Source: Chloroflexota bacterium (lineage in GTDB: Bacteria > Chloroflexota > UBA6077). Taken from it: a stretch of 15,866 nucleotides of DNA. Positions 1 through 5,251 of this stretch are shown here, piece by piece (the first letter of the stretch is position 1; each line of letters begins with the position of its first letter). The translations under genes were made by a program, and so were the position numbers. The notes under the pieces were generated by a model. It did not search any database, was not told the DNA's origin, and was given only the letters and a program-made list of their open reading frames with translations. The stretch covers positions 1-15,866 of the forward strand of contig JAMCTB010000075.1 of assembly GCA_023380955.1 (NCBI GenBank), written 5' to 3'.

Positions 1-117
1 TATCCGGAGGTGCTCCTGATCGATCCTGGCAGGGGTGGCCGCCACGATCTTCTGAAACAGGTCGATTGTTGCCTCAGGTCCCATGCCGCCCAGGATACCG
101 ACAACCTTCTCTGCCAT
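1..117 (-). CDS. Aspartate/glutamate racemase family protein, 5' end only
   Basis: Only the first 39 codons are in the window; the gene runs off the left edge. The visible N-terminus, MAEKVVGILGGMGPEAT, is the first beta-strand and glycine-rich turn (GILGGMGPEAT, about residues 7-17) typical of the Asp/Glu/hydantoin racemase superfamily, especially aspartate racemases. These cofactor-independent cytoplasmic enzymes interconvert L- and D-amino acids using two cysteines, both of which would lie outside the window, so catalytic competence cannot be judged. The ATG at 115-117 is supported by a strong Shine-Dalgarno (GGAGG in the transcript, 123-127) with good spacing. A perfect TATAAT lies about 30 nt further upstream. 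Family assignment is fairly secure; the substrate (aspartate, glutamate or another amino acid) is not. Confidence 0.8.
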   Translation of the reverse strand, partial: MAEKVVGILGGMGPEATIDLFQKIVAATPARIDQEHLRI

Positions 118-148
118 GGCAGCCTCCTATCGGCACGTTGATGGCCGC

Positions 149-154
149 ATTATA
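149..154 (-). promoter_or_regulatory. Perfect -10 box (TATAAT) for the racemase gene
   Basis: Reading the minus strand, TATAAT occurs about 30 nt upstream of the racemase start codon and just past the stop codon of the truncated GNAT gene. No good TTGACA-like -35 is seen 16-18 nt upstream and there is no TG extension, so this is a candidate based on one box only. Confidence 0.4.
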
Positions 155-161
155 GTAGGGC

Positions 162-473
162 TCAGTAGGGGCAGCATCCACGCCACTCCACCGGACCGAT
201 CAGGACCCTGCCCAGCGTGGCCGACCGGTTCCTGCGGTCGATGCCCAGTAGCTCGAGGTGACCCACCGTAGCCTCGCTATCGACATCCATCGCCTTGAAG
301 GGCATCACCGTTGGGTTCTTGGCAGCAGCCTGGTGGAGAAGATCCTCCAACTGGGCCTCGTCGAGAGGGTAGGAGAAGCCGGGGCCGGCCCACTGCATCA
401 GGAACTCCGCGGAGCCGCTCCATTCGACGAGGGTGGGGATGTCGGCCCGGGTGAAGGGCTGTAGCCGGATCAT
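162..473 (-). pseudogene. GNAT acetyltransferase, truncated after the N-terminal half
   Basis: The 103-codon frame starts at ATG 471-473 with a good Shine-Dalgarno (GAGGA, about 9 nt upstream). Residues 1-92 look like the N-terminal half of a RimJ/RimL-type GNAT N-acetyltransferase: MIRLQPFTRADIPTLVEW at the start, then VGHLELLGIDRRNRSATLGR and VLIGP. In intact family members this is followed by the R/Q-x-x-G-x-G/A acetyl-CoA loop and a further 60-80 residues ending near a conserved Tyr. Here the frame reads VEWRGCCPY and stops, so the acetyl-CoA site is missing. The break lies a few bases from the -10 box of the racemase gene, which fits a deletion joining the two. A functional half-domain is unlikely, but the intact start and ribosome site suggest recent decay. 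Confidence 0.65.
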
Positions 474-506
474 GGTCTACATTCCTCGCGGTCAGATTGG
501 TCGACG

Positions 507-531
507 ATCGCCGGCAGGAGCCGGCTCCTGC
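507..531. repeat. REP-like palindrome, copy 1
   Basis: A GC-rich imperfect palindrome built around GCCGGCAGGAGCCGGC and ending in CTCCTGC. Positions 507-529 are identical, base for base, to 15818-15840 near the other end of the window. The layout resembles bacterial REP elements, whose 5' end is typically GTAG or GGAG followed by a GC-rich hairpin. Confidence 0.6.
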
Positions 532-584
532 TGGACCCGCCATTCGCTGCCGGAACGCTGATGGACACGAGACCTGGTGCTCAG

Positions 585-800
585 TCACACGGATTTCGAC
601 AGGGCGTAGGGGCAGATCTGTGCGTCTGCCCTGGGCGCACACGCAGCTGCGCCCCTACCGGCGTCATCGGCAACTGTCAAATCCGGTGTGTCCGAGTACT
701 GGTGCACGACCATGTAGAAGATGACGCCCACGCTCCCAGCCGTCAAGACCACCGTAGCGAAGGCCCAGGACTGTGGAGCTGCGGCTATTCTGCCGATCAT
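585..800 (-). CDS. Doubtful small membrane protein (71 codons)
   Basis: An ATG at 798-800 opens a frame whose first 45 residues look protein-like: a short basic/polar N-terminus (MIGRIAAAPQSW), one hydrophobic stretch at about residues 12-32 (AFATVVLTAGSVGVIFYMVV) and a polar segment. The remaining residues are encoded by the double-hairpin repeat at 607-658, so the natural C-terminus has probably been replaced. There is no clear ribosome-binding site. It may be a remnant of a small single-pass membrane protein, or chance. The family was not recognised. Confidence 0.25.
   Translation of the reverse strand: MIGRIAAAPQSWAFATVVLTAGSVGVIFYMVVHQYSDTPDLTVADDAGRGAAACAPRADAQICPYALSKSV
607..658. repeat. 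Double-hairpin repeat with GTAGGGGC/GCCCCTAC termini
   Basis: A 52-nt unit whose outer 8 bases are perfectly inverted (GTAGGGGC and GCCCCTAC). It contains two internal hairpins, GGGCAGA/TCTGCCC and GGGCGCA/TGCGCCC. The symmetry marks a discrete mobile or dispersed element rather than random spacer. Only one copy is in the window. Confidence 0.6.
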
Positions 801-984
801 ACCACGTAGGGACCGGGTGCGCTTCTTGCTTCTGGCTGCCGGATCGGCGTCTGGTGGAGCCGATCCGAGGGCTTGAAGGGTTCACCCGGCCATTCGAGGC
901 CCGCCGACAGGCCGGCAGGCTGCGACAACAAAGCTCGCCCCAGCGGGCTGGAGGCCGGCAAAGGGGCTGGCGAGCGATACCGAA

Positions 985-2121
985 ATGGACAGGACTTTGG
1001 AACCTTCTTTCGCGGCCGGCAGGCTGTTGGGCATACGGATAGGTCTGAGCGCCAGTTGGTTTGTCGTCTTTGCCCTGGTCACCTGGAGTCTGGGGGCGGC
1101 GTACTTCCCTGCGGAGTACCCCTGGTGGCCGGCGGAGATCCACTGGGCGATGGCGATCTCGGGGAGCGCGCTCTTCTTTGGCTCGGTGTTGATCCACGAG
1201 CTGGCCCACTCCGTGGTGGCGGTGCGCTGTGGCATCCCCGTGACCCGCATAACCCTATTCATCTTCGGCGGTCTGGCCCAGGTCGGTCGGGAGGCCCCTA
1301 CCCCCCGCATCGAAGCCTCCGTTGCGGCGGCGGGACCGGCCGCCAGCCTGATCCTGGGGATCATCTTCGGCTTTCTCTATCTGGCGAGCAGGACGTTGAG
1401 CTCACCGCTGGCCAGCCTGTCCCTCTGGCTGGCGATAGTCAACGGCAGCCTGGCGCTGTTCAACCTGATCCCGGCTTTCCCGCTGGACGGGGGTAGGCTG
1501 CTGCGGGCAGGGGTGTGGTCGGTAACGAGCGACCACGGTCTGGCTACCCGGCTCTCCTCGTGGGCAGGGCAGTTCACGGGGATCCTGCTCGTTCTGTACG
1601 GACTGTACTCCGCCCTTGGCGCCGAGGGGGGCCTGCTGAACGGCGTGTGGGCCGTGCTGGTGGGATGGTTCCTCCACAACGCGGCTCTGGGCAGCTATCG
1701 GGCCTCGAAGGCGTCGGACGAGCTGAAGGCGGTAACCGCCGAGGACGTGATGGCGCGGGACGTGGTCCCGGTGCCGGTGAACGCCACCGTGGCGGAGTTC
1801 GTGAACGGCTACCTTATGCGGCGCCGGCACGGTCGTTTCCCGGTGGTGGATGGCATACAGCTGGTGGGGACCGTGGGTCTGGAGGAGGTGCGCAAGGTGT
1901 CCATGGGCCGGCGCACCACCACGTGGATCCAGAAGGTGATGCGGTCCGCCGAGCGGTACCCACCCCTGGGCCGCCGCGAGCCCGCAGACCAGGCCCTCCA
2001 GCGGCTGAACGAGATGGAGACGGAGGAGCTTCCGGTGGTGGATGAGGGCCGGGTCATCGGCATGCTCAGCCGGGCGGATCTCCTGAAGTTGGTCCAGGTG
2101 CGGGGGATCCTCCGCAAGTAG
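985..2121 (+). CDS. Site-2 protease (M50) family membrane metalloprotease with C-terminal CBS pair
   Basis: A 378-aa intramembrane zinc metalloprotease of the S2P/Rip group that cleaves membrane-bound substrates within the bilayer. The zinc motif HELAH is at residues 71-75 inside a hydrophobic segment (about 62-80). The third ligand motif lies in NLIPAFPLDGGRLLRA (LDGG at 167-170). About six hydrophobic segments span residues 22-236. Two CBS repeats follow (about 251-310 and 316-372; VMARDVVPVPVNATVAEF and GRFPVVDG in the first, LPVVDEGRVIGMLSRADLL in the second). CBS pairs usually bind adenine nucleotides, including AMP, ATP and SAM, so protease activity may be ligand-gated. Such CBS-fused S2Ps are a known subgroup in bacteria and archaea. 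The ATG at 985 gives a normal N-terminus before the GRLLGIRIGLSASWF helix, but its Shine-Dalgarno is weak. It is the only plus-strand gene; no substrate such as an anti-sigma factor is visible nearby. Confidence 0.93.
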   Translation: MDRTLEPSFAAGRLLGIRIGLSASWFVVFALVTWSLGAAYFPAEYPWWPAEIHWAMAISGSALFFGSVLIHELAHSVVAVRCGIPVTRITLFIFGGLAQVGREAPTPRIEASVAAAGPAASLILGIIFGFLYLASRTLSSPLASLSLWLAIVNGSLALFNLIPAFPLDGGRLLRAGVWSVTSDHGLATRLSSWAGQFTGILLVLYGLYSALGAEGGLLNGVWAVLVGWFLHNAALGSYRASKASDELKAVTAEDVMARDVVPVPVNATVAEFVNGYLMRRRHGRFPVVDGIQLVGTVGLEEVRKVSMGRRTTTWIQKVMRSAERYPPLGRREPADQALQRLNEMETEELPVVDEGRVIGMLSRADLLKLVQVRGILRK

Positions 2122-2192
2122 GACTGAGCTACGAGTACTGAGTGGCCGACGGCCAGTCCGCAATCCAGAGTCCAGAGTGCTGAGTGCTGGGC

Positions 2193-2304
2193 ATGGTTCA
2201 CCAGGGCGCGAGATCGGGTGACAGTTGCGGGAGGGCGAGCCTCCCGGCGAGCCGGCTCAGCAGGAGCTTCGCCCTCCCGCACTGTGACCGCGTTTGTGAA
2301 CCAT
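2193..2304. repeat. GCGGGAGGGCGAG palindrome, copy 1, inside a 112-nt inverted repeat
   Basis: The core hairpin runs from GCGGGAGGGCGAG (2228-2240) to GCCCTCCCGC (2271-2280). Outside it, GGTGACAGT on the left mirrors ACTGTGACC on the right, and the outer ends ATGGTTCAC (2193-2201) and GTGAACCAT (2296-2304) are perfect inverted repeats. It lies between two convergent genes (protease and dehydrogenase) and could act as a two-way terminator. Translated, this family gives the EGEAPAEP-type peptide often found in spurious proteins. Confidence 0.75.
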
Positions 2305-2320
2305 CCCGAGTGCTGAGTCC

Positions 2321-3313
2321 TCAGTTCTGGCGGAGGTGGGCTGCCCTCGCTCGGGGAAGCACCTCCGGGTTCACCACGTTCCGGGGCCTCTGGCCGCTCA
2401 GAACCCGCACCACCTCCTCGACCGCCCTGGTCTGTAGCTCCACCAGCGACTGCTCCGAGTAGAAGGAGGCGTGGGGGGTGAGGACCAGGTTGTCCAGCGC
2501 CAGGAGCGGATCGTCGGTCGCGGGGGGTTCCTGCGGCATCACATCCAGGCCGGCGCCGGCGATCCACCCCTCCCGAAGGGCGCGTTCCAGAGCGACCGTG
2601 TCGATGATGGGCCCCCGGGATGTGTTCAGCAGGTAGGCCGTCCGCTTCATCTTGCGCAGTTGGGCTTCCCCCATCAGCCCCCTGGTCTCAGGTGTGAGGG
2701 GCAGGTGGAGGGAGATGAAGTCCGACTGTCCCAGCAGCGTGTCGAAGTCGACCACCTCCACCCCCTGGAGGCTCTGGTCCCCCGGCCTCAGGGCGGGATC
2801 GTGAACCAGGATCCGGAGGTCCATCCCCGACGCTTTGCGAGCCAAGCTTCTGCCGATCTTCCCGAAGCCCACGATGCCCAGGGTGCTGCCGCTGACCCGG
2901 AAGAGCGGTCTGCCCATCAGGTTATCCCACCGTCCGGAGTGGGTGGCTCGGTCGTACAGGGGGATCCGGCGGGCGCAGGCCAGCAGCAGCCCCAGCGCGT
3001 GCTCCGCCACCTCGTCGACGCAGAAGGCCGGCACGTTGGTGACCACGATGCCCAGCTCCGTGGCCGTCTCCAGGGCGATGTTGTCCACCCCGATGCCGTA
3101 GCGGGCCACCTGGAGGCAGCGGGGGGCTGCCCGCAGGACCGCGGGCGTCACCTGGGCGAAGCAGGTCATGATGGCGTCGCAGCCGGCGGCCAGGCGGGCC
3201 AGTTCCGCCTCGGAGCCGTTCGGGGAGACGATCACCTCGGCTCCCACGGTGGAGAGGATCCGGCGCTCTACGTCGACGTTGGGCCACACGTGGTCGGTGA
3301 TGAGGACCTTCAT
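2321..3313 (-). CDS. D-isomer-specific 2-hydroxyacid dehydrogenase (NAD-dependent)
   Basis: A 330-aa cytoplasmic oxidoreductase interconverting a 2-oxoacid and a D-2-hydroxyacid with NAD(P)H. The Rossmann motif GFGKIG is at 149-154 in GSTLGIVGFGKIGRSLA. The catalytic triad of the family is complete: Arg233 in LLNTSRGPIID, Glu262 in AGLDVMPQEPP and His281 in LTPHASFYS. The N-terminal substrate domain has ARYGIGVDNIAL (70-81). Overall it resembles the phosphoglycerate dehydrogenase / C-terminal-binding-protein-like branch without an ACT domain, so the true substrate is unknown. The start (ATG 3311-3313) follows GGGGGAAGTGAG. The stop codon lies within a GAACTGAG repeat, and the last residues (ARAAHLRQN) may be repeat-influenced. 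A GNAT remnant ends 6 nt upstream of its start. Confidence 0.92.
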   Translation of the reverse strand: MKVLITDHVWPNVDVERRILSTVGAEVIVSPNGSEAELARLAAGCDAIMTCFAQVTPAVLRAAPRCLQVARYGIGVDNIALETATELGIVVTNVPAFCVDEVAEHALGLLLACARRIPLYDRATHSGRWDNLMGRPLFRVSGSTLGIVGFGKIGRSLARKASGMDLRILVHDPALRPGDQSLQGVEVVDFDTLLGQSDFISLHLPLTPETRGLMGEAQLRKMKRTAYLLNTSRGPIIDTVALERALREGWIAGAGLDVMPQEPPATDDPLLALDNLVLTPHASFYSEQSLVELQTRAVEEVVRVLSGQRPRNVVNPEVLPRARAAHLRQN

Positions 3314-3319
3314 CTGAAC

Positions 3320-3460
3320 TCACTTCCCCCCTGTCCCTGTTGCTATCGACATGATGTCCAGGTTGTCTCGCTTTTGCCACCCCAGGCGAGTCCAGAACTC
3401 GGAGCCCTCGTCGTTGCTCGTATGAACGAAGAGGTGGCACTTGGCGATTCCGGCTTCGCT
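3320..3460 (-). pseudogene. GNAT acetyltransferase C-terminal remnant (46 codons)
   Basis: On the minus strand the frame ending in TGA at 3320-3322 reads KCHLFVHTSNDEGSEFW followed by TRLGWQKRDNLDIMS. This is the characteristic last strand, helix and strand of a GNAT N-acetyltransferase (residue pattern K-x-x-L-x-V, N-x-x-x-x-x-F-Y/W, L-G-W/F). There is no start codon in frame: the upstream side merges into a CCCTCTCCC-type repeat (3471-3531) and reaches a stop codon. The N-terminal domain with the acetyl-CoA loop is gone. Its stop lies 6 nt before the dehydrogenase ATG, so the two genes were probably once in one operon. Confidence 0.65.
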
Positions 3461-3470
3461 CAGCCCTACT

Positions 3471-3590
3471 CCTTTCCCTCTGGGAGAGGGAGATTCGAGC
3501 CCTCACCCCGACCCTCTCCTCGAGAGGAAGTAGCTGCACACTGAGAACTCAGAACTCAGAACCTGGTGGGCGGGATGCCCGCGCTCCCGG
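3471..3590. repeat. Cluster of three short repeat types
   Basis: The spacer holds a CCCTC-tggga-GAGGG hairpin with the neighbouring CCCTCACCCCGACCCTCTCC motif (3476-3520), then a GAACTC/AGAACTCAGAACC direct repeat (3543-3562), then GGGCGGGATGCCCGCGCTCCC (about 3568-3588), which also folds (GGGCGGGATGCCCGC). All three look like dispersed low-complexity intergenic elements. No gene is seen beyond the GNAT remnant. Confidence 0.5.
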
Positions 3591-3596
3591 CAGCAC

Positions 3597-4637
3597 TCAG
3601 AACCTCTCGTGCCGGTACTCCTCGACCGCCTCCACGATGGCGGCCAGGTTCTGGTTGGGCGTCACCAGAGGAACCGCGCACTCGGGGCCGACGATGGGGA
3701 CCCCGGCCTCCAGCAGCCGGCGCACCTGGGCCTTCACCAGCTCGGGCGTCCCCTGCAGCAGGGTCTCCGGATTGTTGACGTTCCCCACCAGGGTGATCCG
3801 GCCATCGACGATCTCCAGGGCCCTGGTAGCATCCACTTTGGAGTCGAAGTGGAAGGCATCGAAGCCGGCCTGGGCTATGTAGTCCAGCCGGTTGGTGGTG
3901 TTGCCGCAGATGTGCAGGATGGTGGGGCAACCCAGCCTGGCAGTGATCTCCTGGTGGATCGGCAGCAGGAGGTCTCGATAGCAGCCGGGGCTCACCAGGT
4001 CGCCGGTAGCGTGGTCCGCCACCACCAGAACGTCGGCTCCGGCCCTCATCTGGGCCTTGCCGAAGAGGACGGTCACCTCTTTCAGAACGTCGAGGAACTG
4101 CCCCACCCTGTCAGGGTTGTCGATGGTATCCACCAGGAAGGGCTGGATGCCGTGCAGATGGTAGGCGAGGGTCCAGGGCCCCATCACCTTGCCGACGAGG
4201 ACTGCGTGGTCGCCGTGGTGCTGCCGGAGCAGCCGGAGCGCCTCCAGGACGGCTCGGATGGATGGGCGTTCCAGGAAGTCCTCGGGGATGGCGATCTCCT
4301 CGGGGTCGCCGTAGGGGGTGGTGGTGTTGACCGGCATGTTCTGCCGATCGCCCCAATCCACCTCGCATCCGAGGGCCGCGGCCTCCTGCTGGACGCTGAA
4401 GATGGGGGCGATGGTGTCGTAGCCCAAGAGGTCGTGGCCCGCGGCCGCTAGGATCGCCATCTTCTCGCCGTCGAGATGGGCGTCGGGGAAGAAGGAGCCG
4501 CTTCTCTCCATCAGCTCCACGGTGGCGATGGAGGTGGGGTTCCCGACGGGAGTACGATCTACACGGCCGCCGAAAAGGGCGGCCAGGAAGCGCCGTTTCG
4601 GGGACATGGGCACCGGGGATGGTCTTGACGAGCCCAT
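3597..4637 (-). CDS. Uroporphyrinogen decarboxylase-family protein, MtaA/CmuA-like methyltransferase
   Basis: A 346-aa TIM-barrel protein of the UroD superfamily. In MtaA/CmuA enzymes this fold moves a methyl group between a methylated corrinoid and a thiol or other acceptor, using a zinc bound by His-x-Cys and a distant Cys. All three are present: His242 and Cys244 in ILHICGNTTNRL, and Cys320 in VGPECAVPLVTPNQNL. True HemE decarboxylases lack this HxC pair. N-terminal features (SPKRRFLAALFGGRVDRTPVG) are standard for the family. The start at 4637 is chosen over the internal Met11 because a strong Shine-Dalgarno (GGAGGGTGAG, 4641-4650) lies at the correct distance, whereas Met11 has none. No corrinoid protein or partner methyltransferase is visible, so the reaction is unassigned. 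It follows the SWIM gene by 94 nt, with a hairpin between them. Its stop codon sits in a TTCTGAG repeat. Confidence 0.88.
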   Translation of the reverse strand: MGSSRPSPVPMSPKRRFLAALFGGRVDRTPVGNPTSIATVELMERSGSFFPDAHLDGEKMAILAAAGHDLLGYDTIAPIFSVQQEAAALGCEVDWGDRQNMPVNTTTPYGDPEEIAIPEDFLERPSIRAVLEALRLLRQHHGDHAVLVGKVMGPWTLAYHLHGIQPFLVDTIDNPDRVGQFLDVLKEVTVLFGKAQMRAGADVLVVADHATGDLVSPGCYRDLLLPIHQEITARLGCPTILHICGNTTNRLDYIAQAGFDAFHFDSKVDATRALEIVDGRITLVGNVNNPETLLQGTPELVKAQVRRLLEAGVPIVGPECAVPLVTPNQNLAAIVEAVEEYRHERF

Positions 4638-4677
4638 CGGCTCACCCTCCAGTCAGTAAGGGTCAGAGGATAGAGAA

Positions 4678-4705
4678 CGAGGGAGAGAACCCATTCTCTC
4701 CCTCG
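4678..4705 (-). terminator. Perfect 12-bp hairpin after the SWIM gene
   Basis: CGAGGGAGAGAA (4678-4689) and TTCTCTCCCTCG (4694-4705) are perfect inverted repeats with a 4-nt loop. The hairpin lies 26 nt after the SWIM stop codon and 40 nt before the methyltransferase start. On the minus strand it is followed by TTCTCTATCC, pyrimidine-rich but not a true U-run, so it may be a partial terminator or an mRNA-stabilising stem. Confidence 0.55.
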
Positions 4706-4731
4706 GATCTGCGCAGGTCTGTGGGGGCCGG

Positions 4732-5010
4732 CTAGGCCTGCGCCACCGCCTCAACGGGCTCCTGGGCGGGCTGGGATTCCTGGCGGGGCAACATCACCCC
4801 GAGGATCTTCTGGATGGTCATGGTGTGGCTGCAGACGCCCCAGCTGGTGAAGAAGTTGCAGGTGCACTTCCAGGTGCCCTGATTATAGGATACGGTGTAC
4901 GAGTCGTGTTCGCCTCTGAAGGTGGCGGAGAACTGCTGAAAGTTGACTCGGTCCGGTTCCTGAGCGTAAAGGTTGGCTTTCTGGATCTTTCCAATCAGGC
5001 TTGAGTGCAT
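4732..5010 (-). CDS. Small SWIM zinc-finger protein
   Basis: A 92-aa protein with a SWIM-type zinc motif C-x-C-x8-C-x-H: Cys49, Cys51, Cys60 and His62 in WKCTCNFFTSWGVCSHTM. SWIM domains bind zinc and are thought to contact DNA or proteins. In larger proteins they accompany SWI2/SNF2 ATPases or transposases; here the domain stands alone, preceded by a short region (QEPDRVNFQQFSATFRGEHD) and followed by a Gln/Glu/Ala-rich tail from about residue 77. I start it at ATG 5008-5010 because GGGGAGGT lies about 11 nt upstream; a longer frame from a TTG at 5067 would begin in the tail of a hairpin with no ribosome site. A consensus promoter and a 175-nt structured leader precede it. The molecular role is unknown; binding to nucleic acid is only a family-level guess. 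Confidence 0.8.
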   Translation of the reverse strand: MHSSLIGKIQKANLYAQEPDRVNFQQFSATFRGEHDSYTVSYNQGTWKCTCNFFTSWGVCSHTMTIQKILGVMLPRQESQPAQEPVEAVAQA

Positions 5011-5071
5011 GTCAGCCGATACCTCCCCTTTAGTCTGCTCTCCGTCCGTCACAAAAGCTCCGCACAAAACA

Positions 5072-5103
5072 GAACACCAGCGTGCGTGCGCACACTGGTG
5101 TTC
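5072..5103 (-). promoter_or_regulatory. Leader hairpin with U-rich tail upstream of the SWIM gene (possible attenuator)
   Basis: GAACACCAG (5072-5080) and CTGGTGTTC (5095-5103) form a perfect 9-bp stem. The inner GTGCG/CGCAC extends the palindrome almost to its centre. In the minus-strand transcript it is followed by UGUUUUGUG, like an intrinsic terminator. It lies between the promoter (5192-5220) and the SWIM start. An upstream ACACCA in the transcript (complement of 5126-5131) could compete for the UGGUGU of the 3' arm. It may be an attenuator, a terminator for read-through from manA, or an operator. Confidence 0.5.
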
Positions 5104-5191
5104 ACCGACTGGCCAGAACTACAATTGGTGTCTTACGTGGCCTCTGCATTCGCTGCCCCGCGGCTGGTTTCACACCTGCTAACCTGCAATC

Positions 5192-5220
5192 AGTATACGG
5201 CCGCTACGTCCCTCTGTCAA
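5192..5220 (-). promoter_or_regulatory. Consensus sigma-70-type promoter for the SWIM gene
   Basis: On the minus strand a perfect TTGACA (-35, 5215-5220) is separated by exactly 17 nt from TATACT (-10, 5192-5197). The expected start of transcription is near 5185, giving a leader of about 175 nt before the SWIM start codon. It begins about 30 nt after the manA stop. Confidence 0.8.
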
Positions 5221-5251
5221 TGGAATTCGACAGCTGCGATAGGGGTTGCGA

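Larger units (their letters stand above)
474..984. other. 511-nt spacer with repeats and one doubtful small ORF
   Basis: This region separates the GNAT fragment from the plus-strand protease gene. It contains a REP-like palindrome (507-531), a double-hairpin repeat with GTAGGGGC/GCCCCTAC ends (607-658), and a doubtful small membrane-protein frame (585-800, minus). Between about 800 and 984 there are GC-rich short direct and inverted words (CAGGCCGGCAGGC type). No convincing promoter for the protease was found. Confidence 0.6.

Noticed and set aside
2122..2192. Possible CRISPR or tandem array from the repeated GAGTGCTGAG words
   Set aside because: Units are short, irregular and lack spacers of equal length; they look like low-complexity intergenic repeats.
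3609..4451. 280-codon plus-strand frame opposite the methyltransferase
   Set aside because: Antisense shadow; composition biased to Gly/Val/His/Asp as expected for a complementary frame.
5011..5067. Longer SWIM protein starting at a TTG
   Set aside because: The TTG lies in the U-rich tail of the leader hairpin without a ribosome site, whereas the ATG at 5010 has GGGGAGGT upstream.
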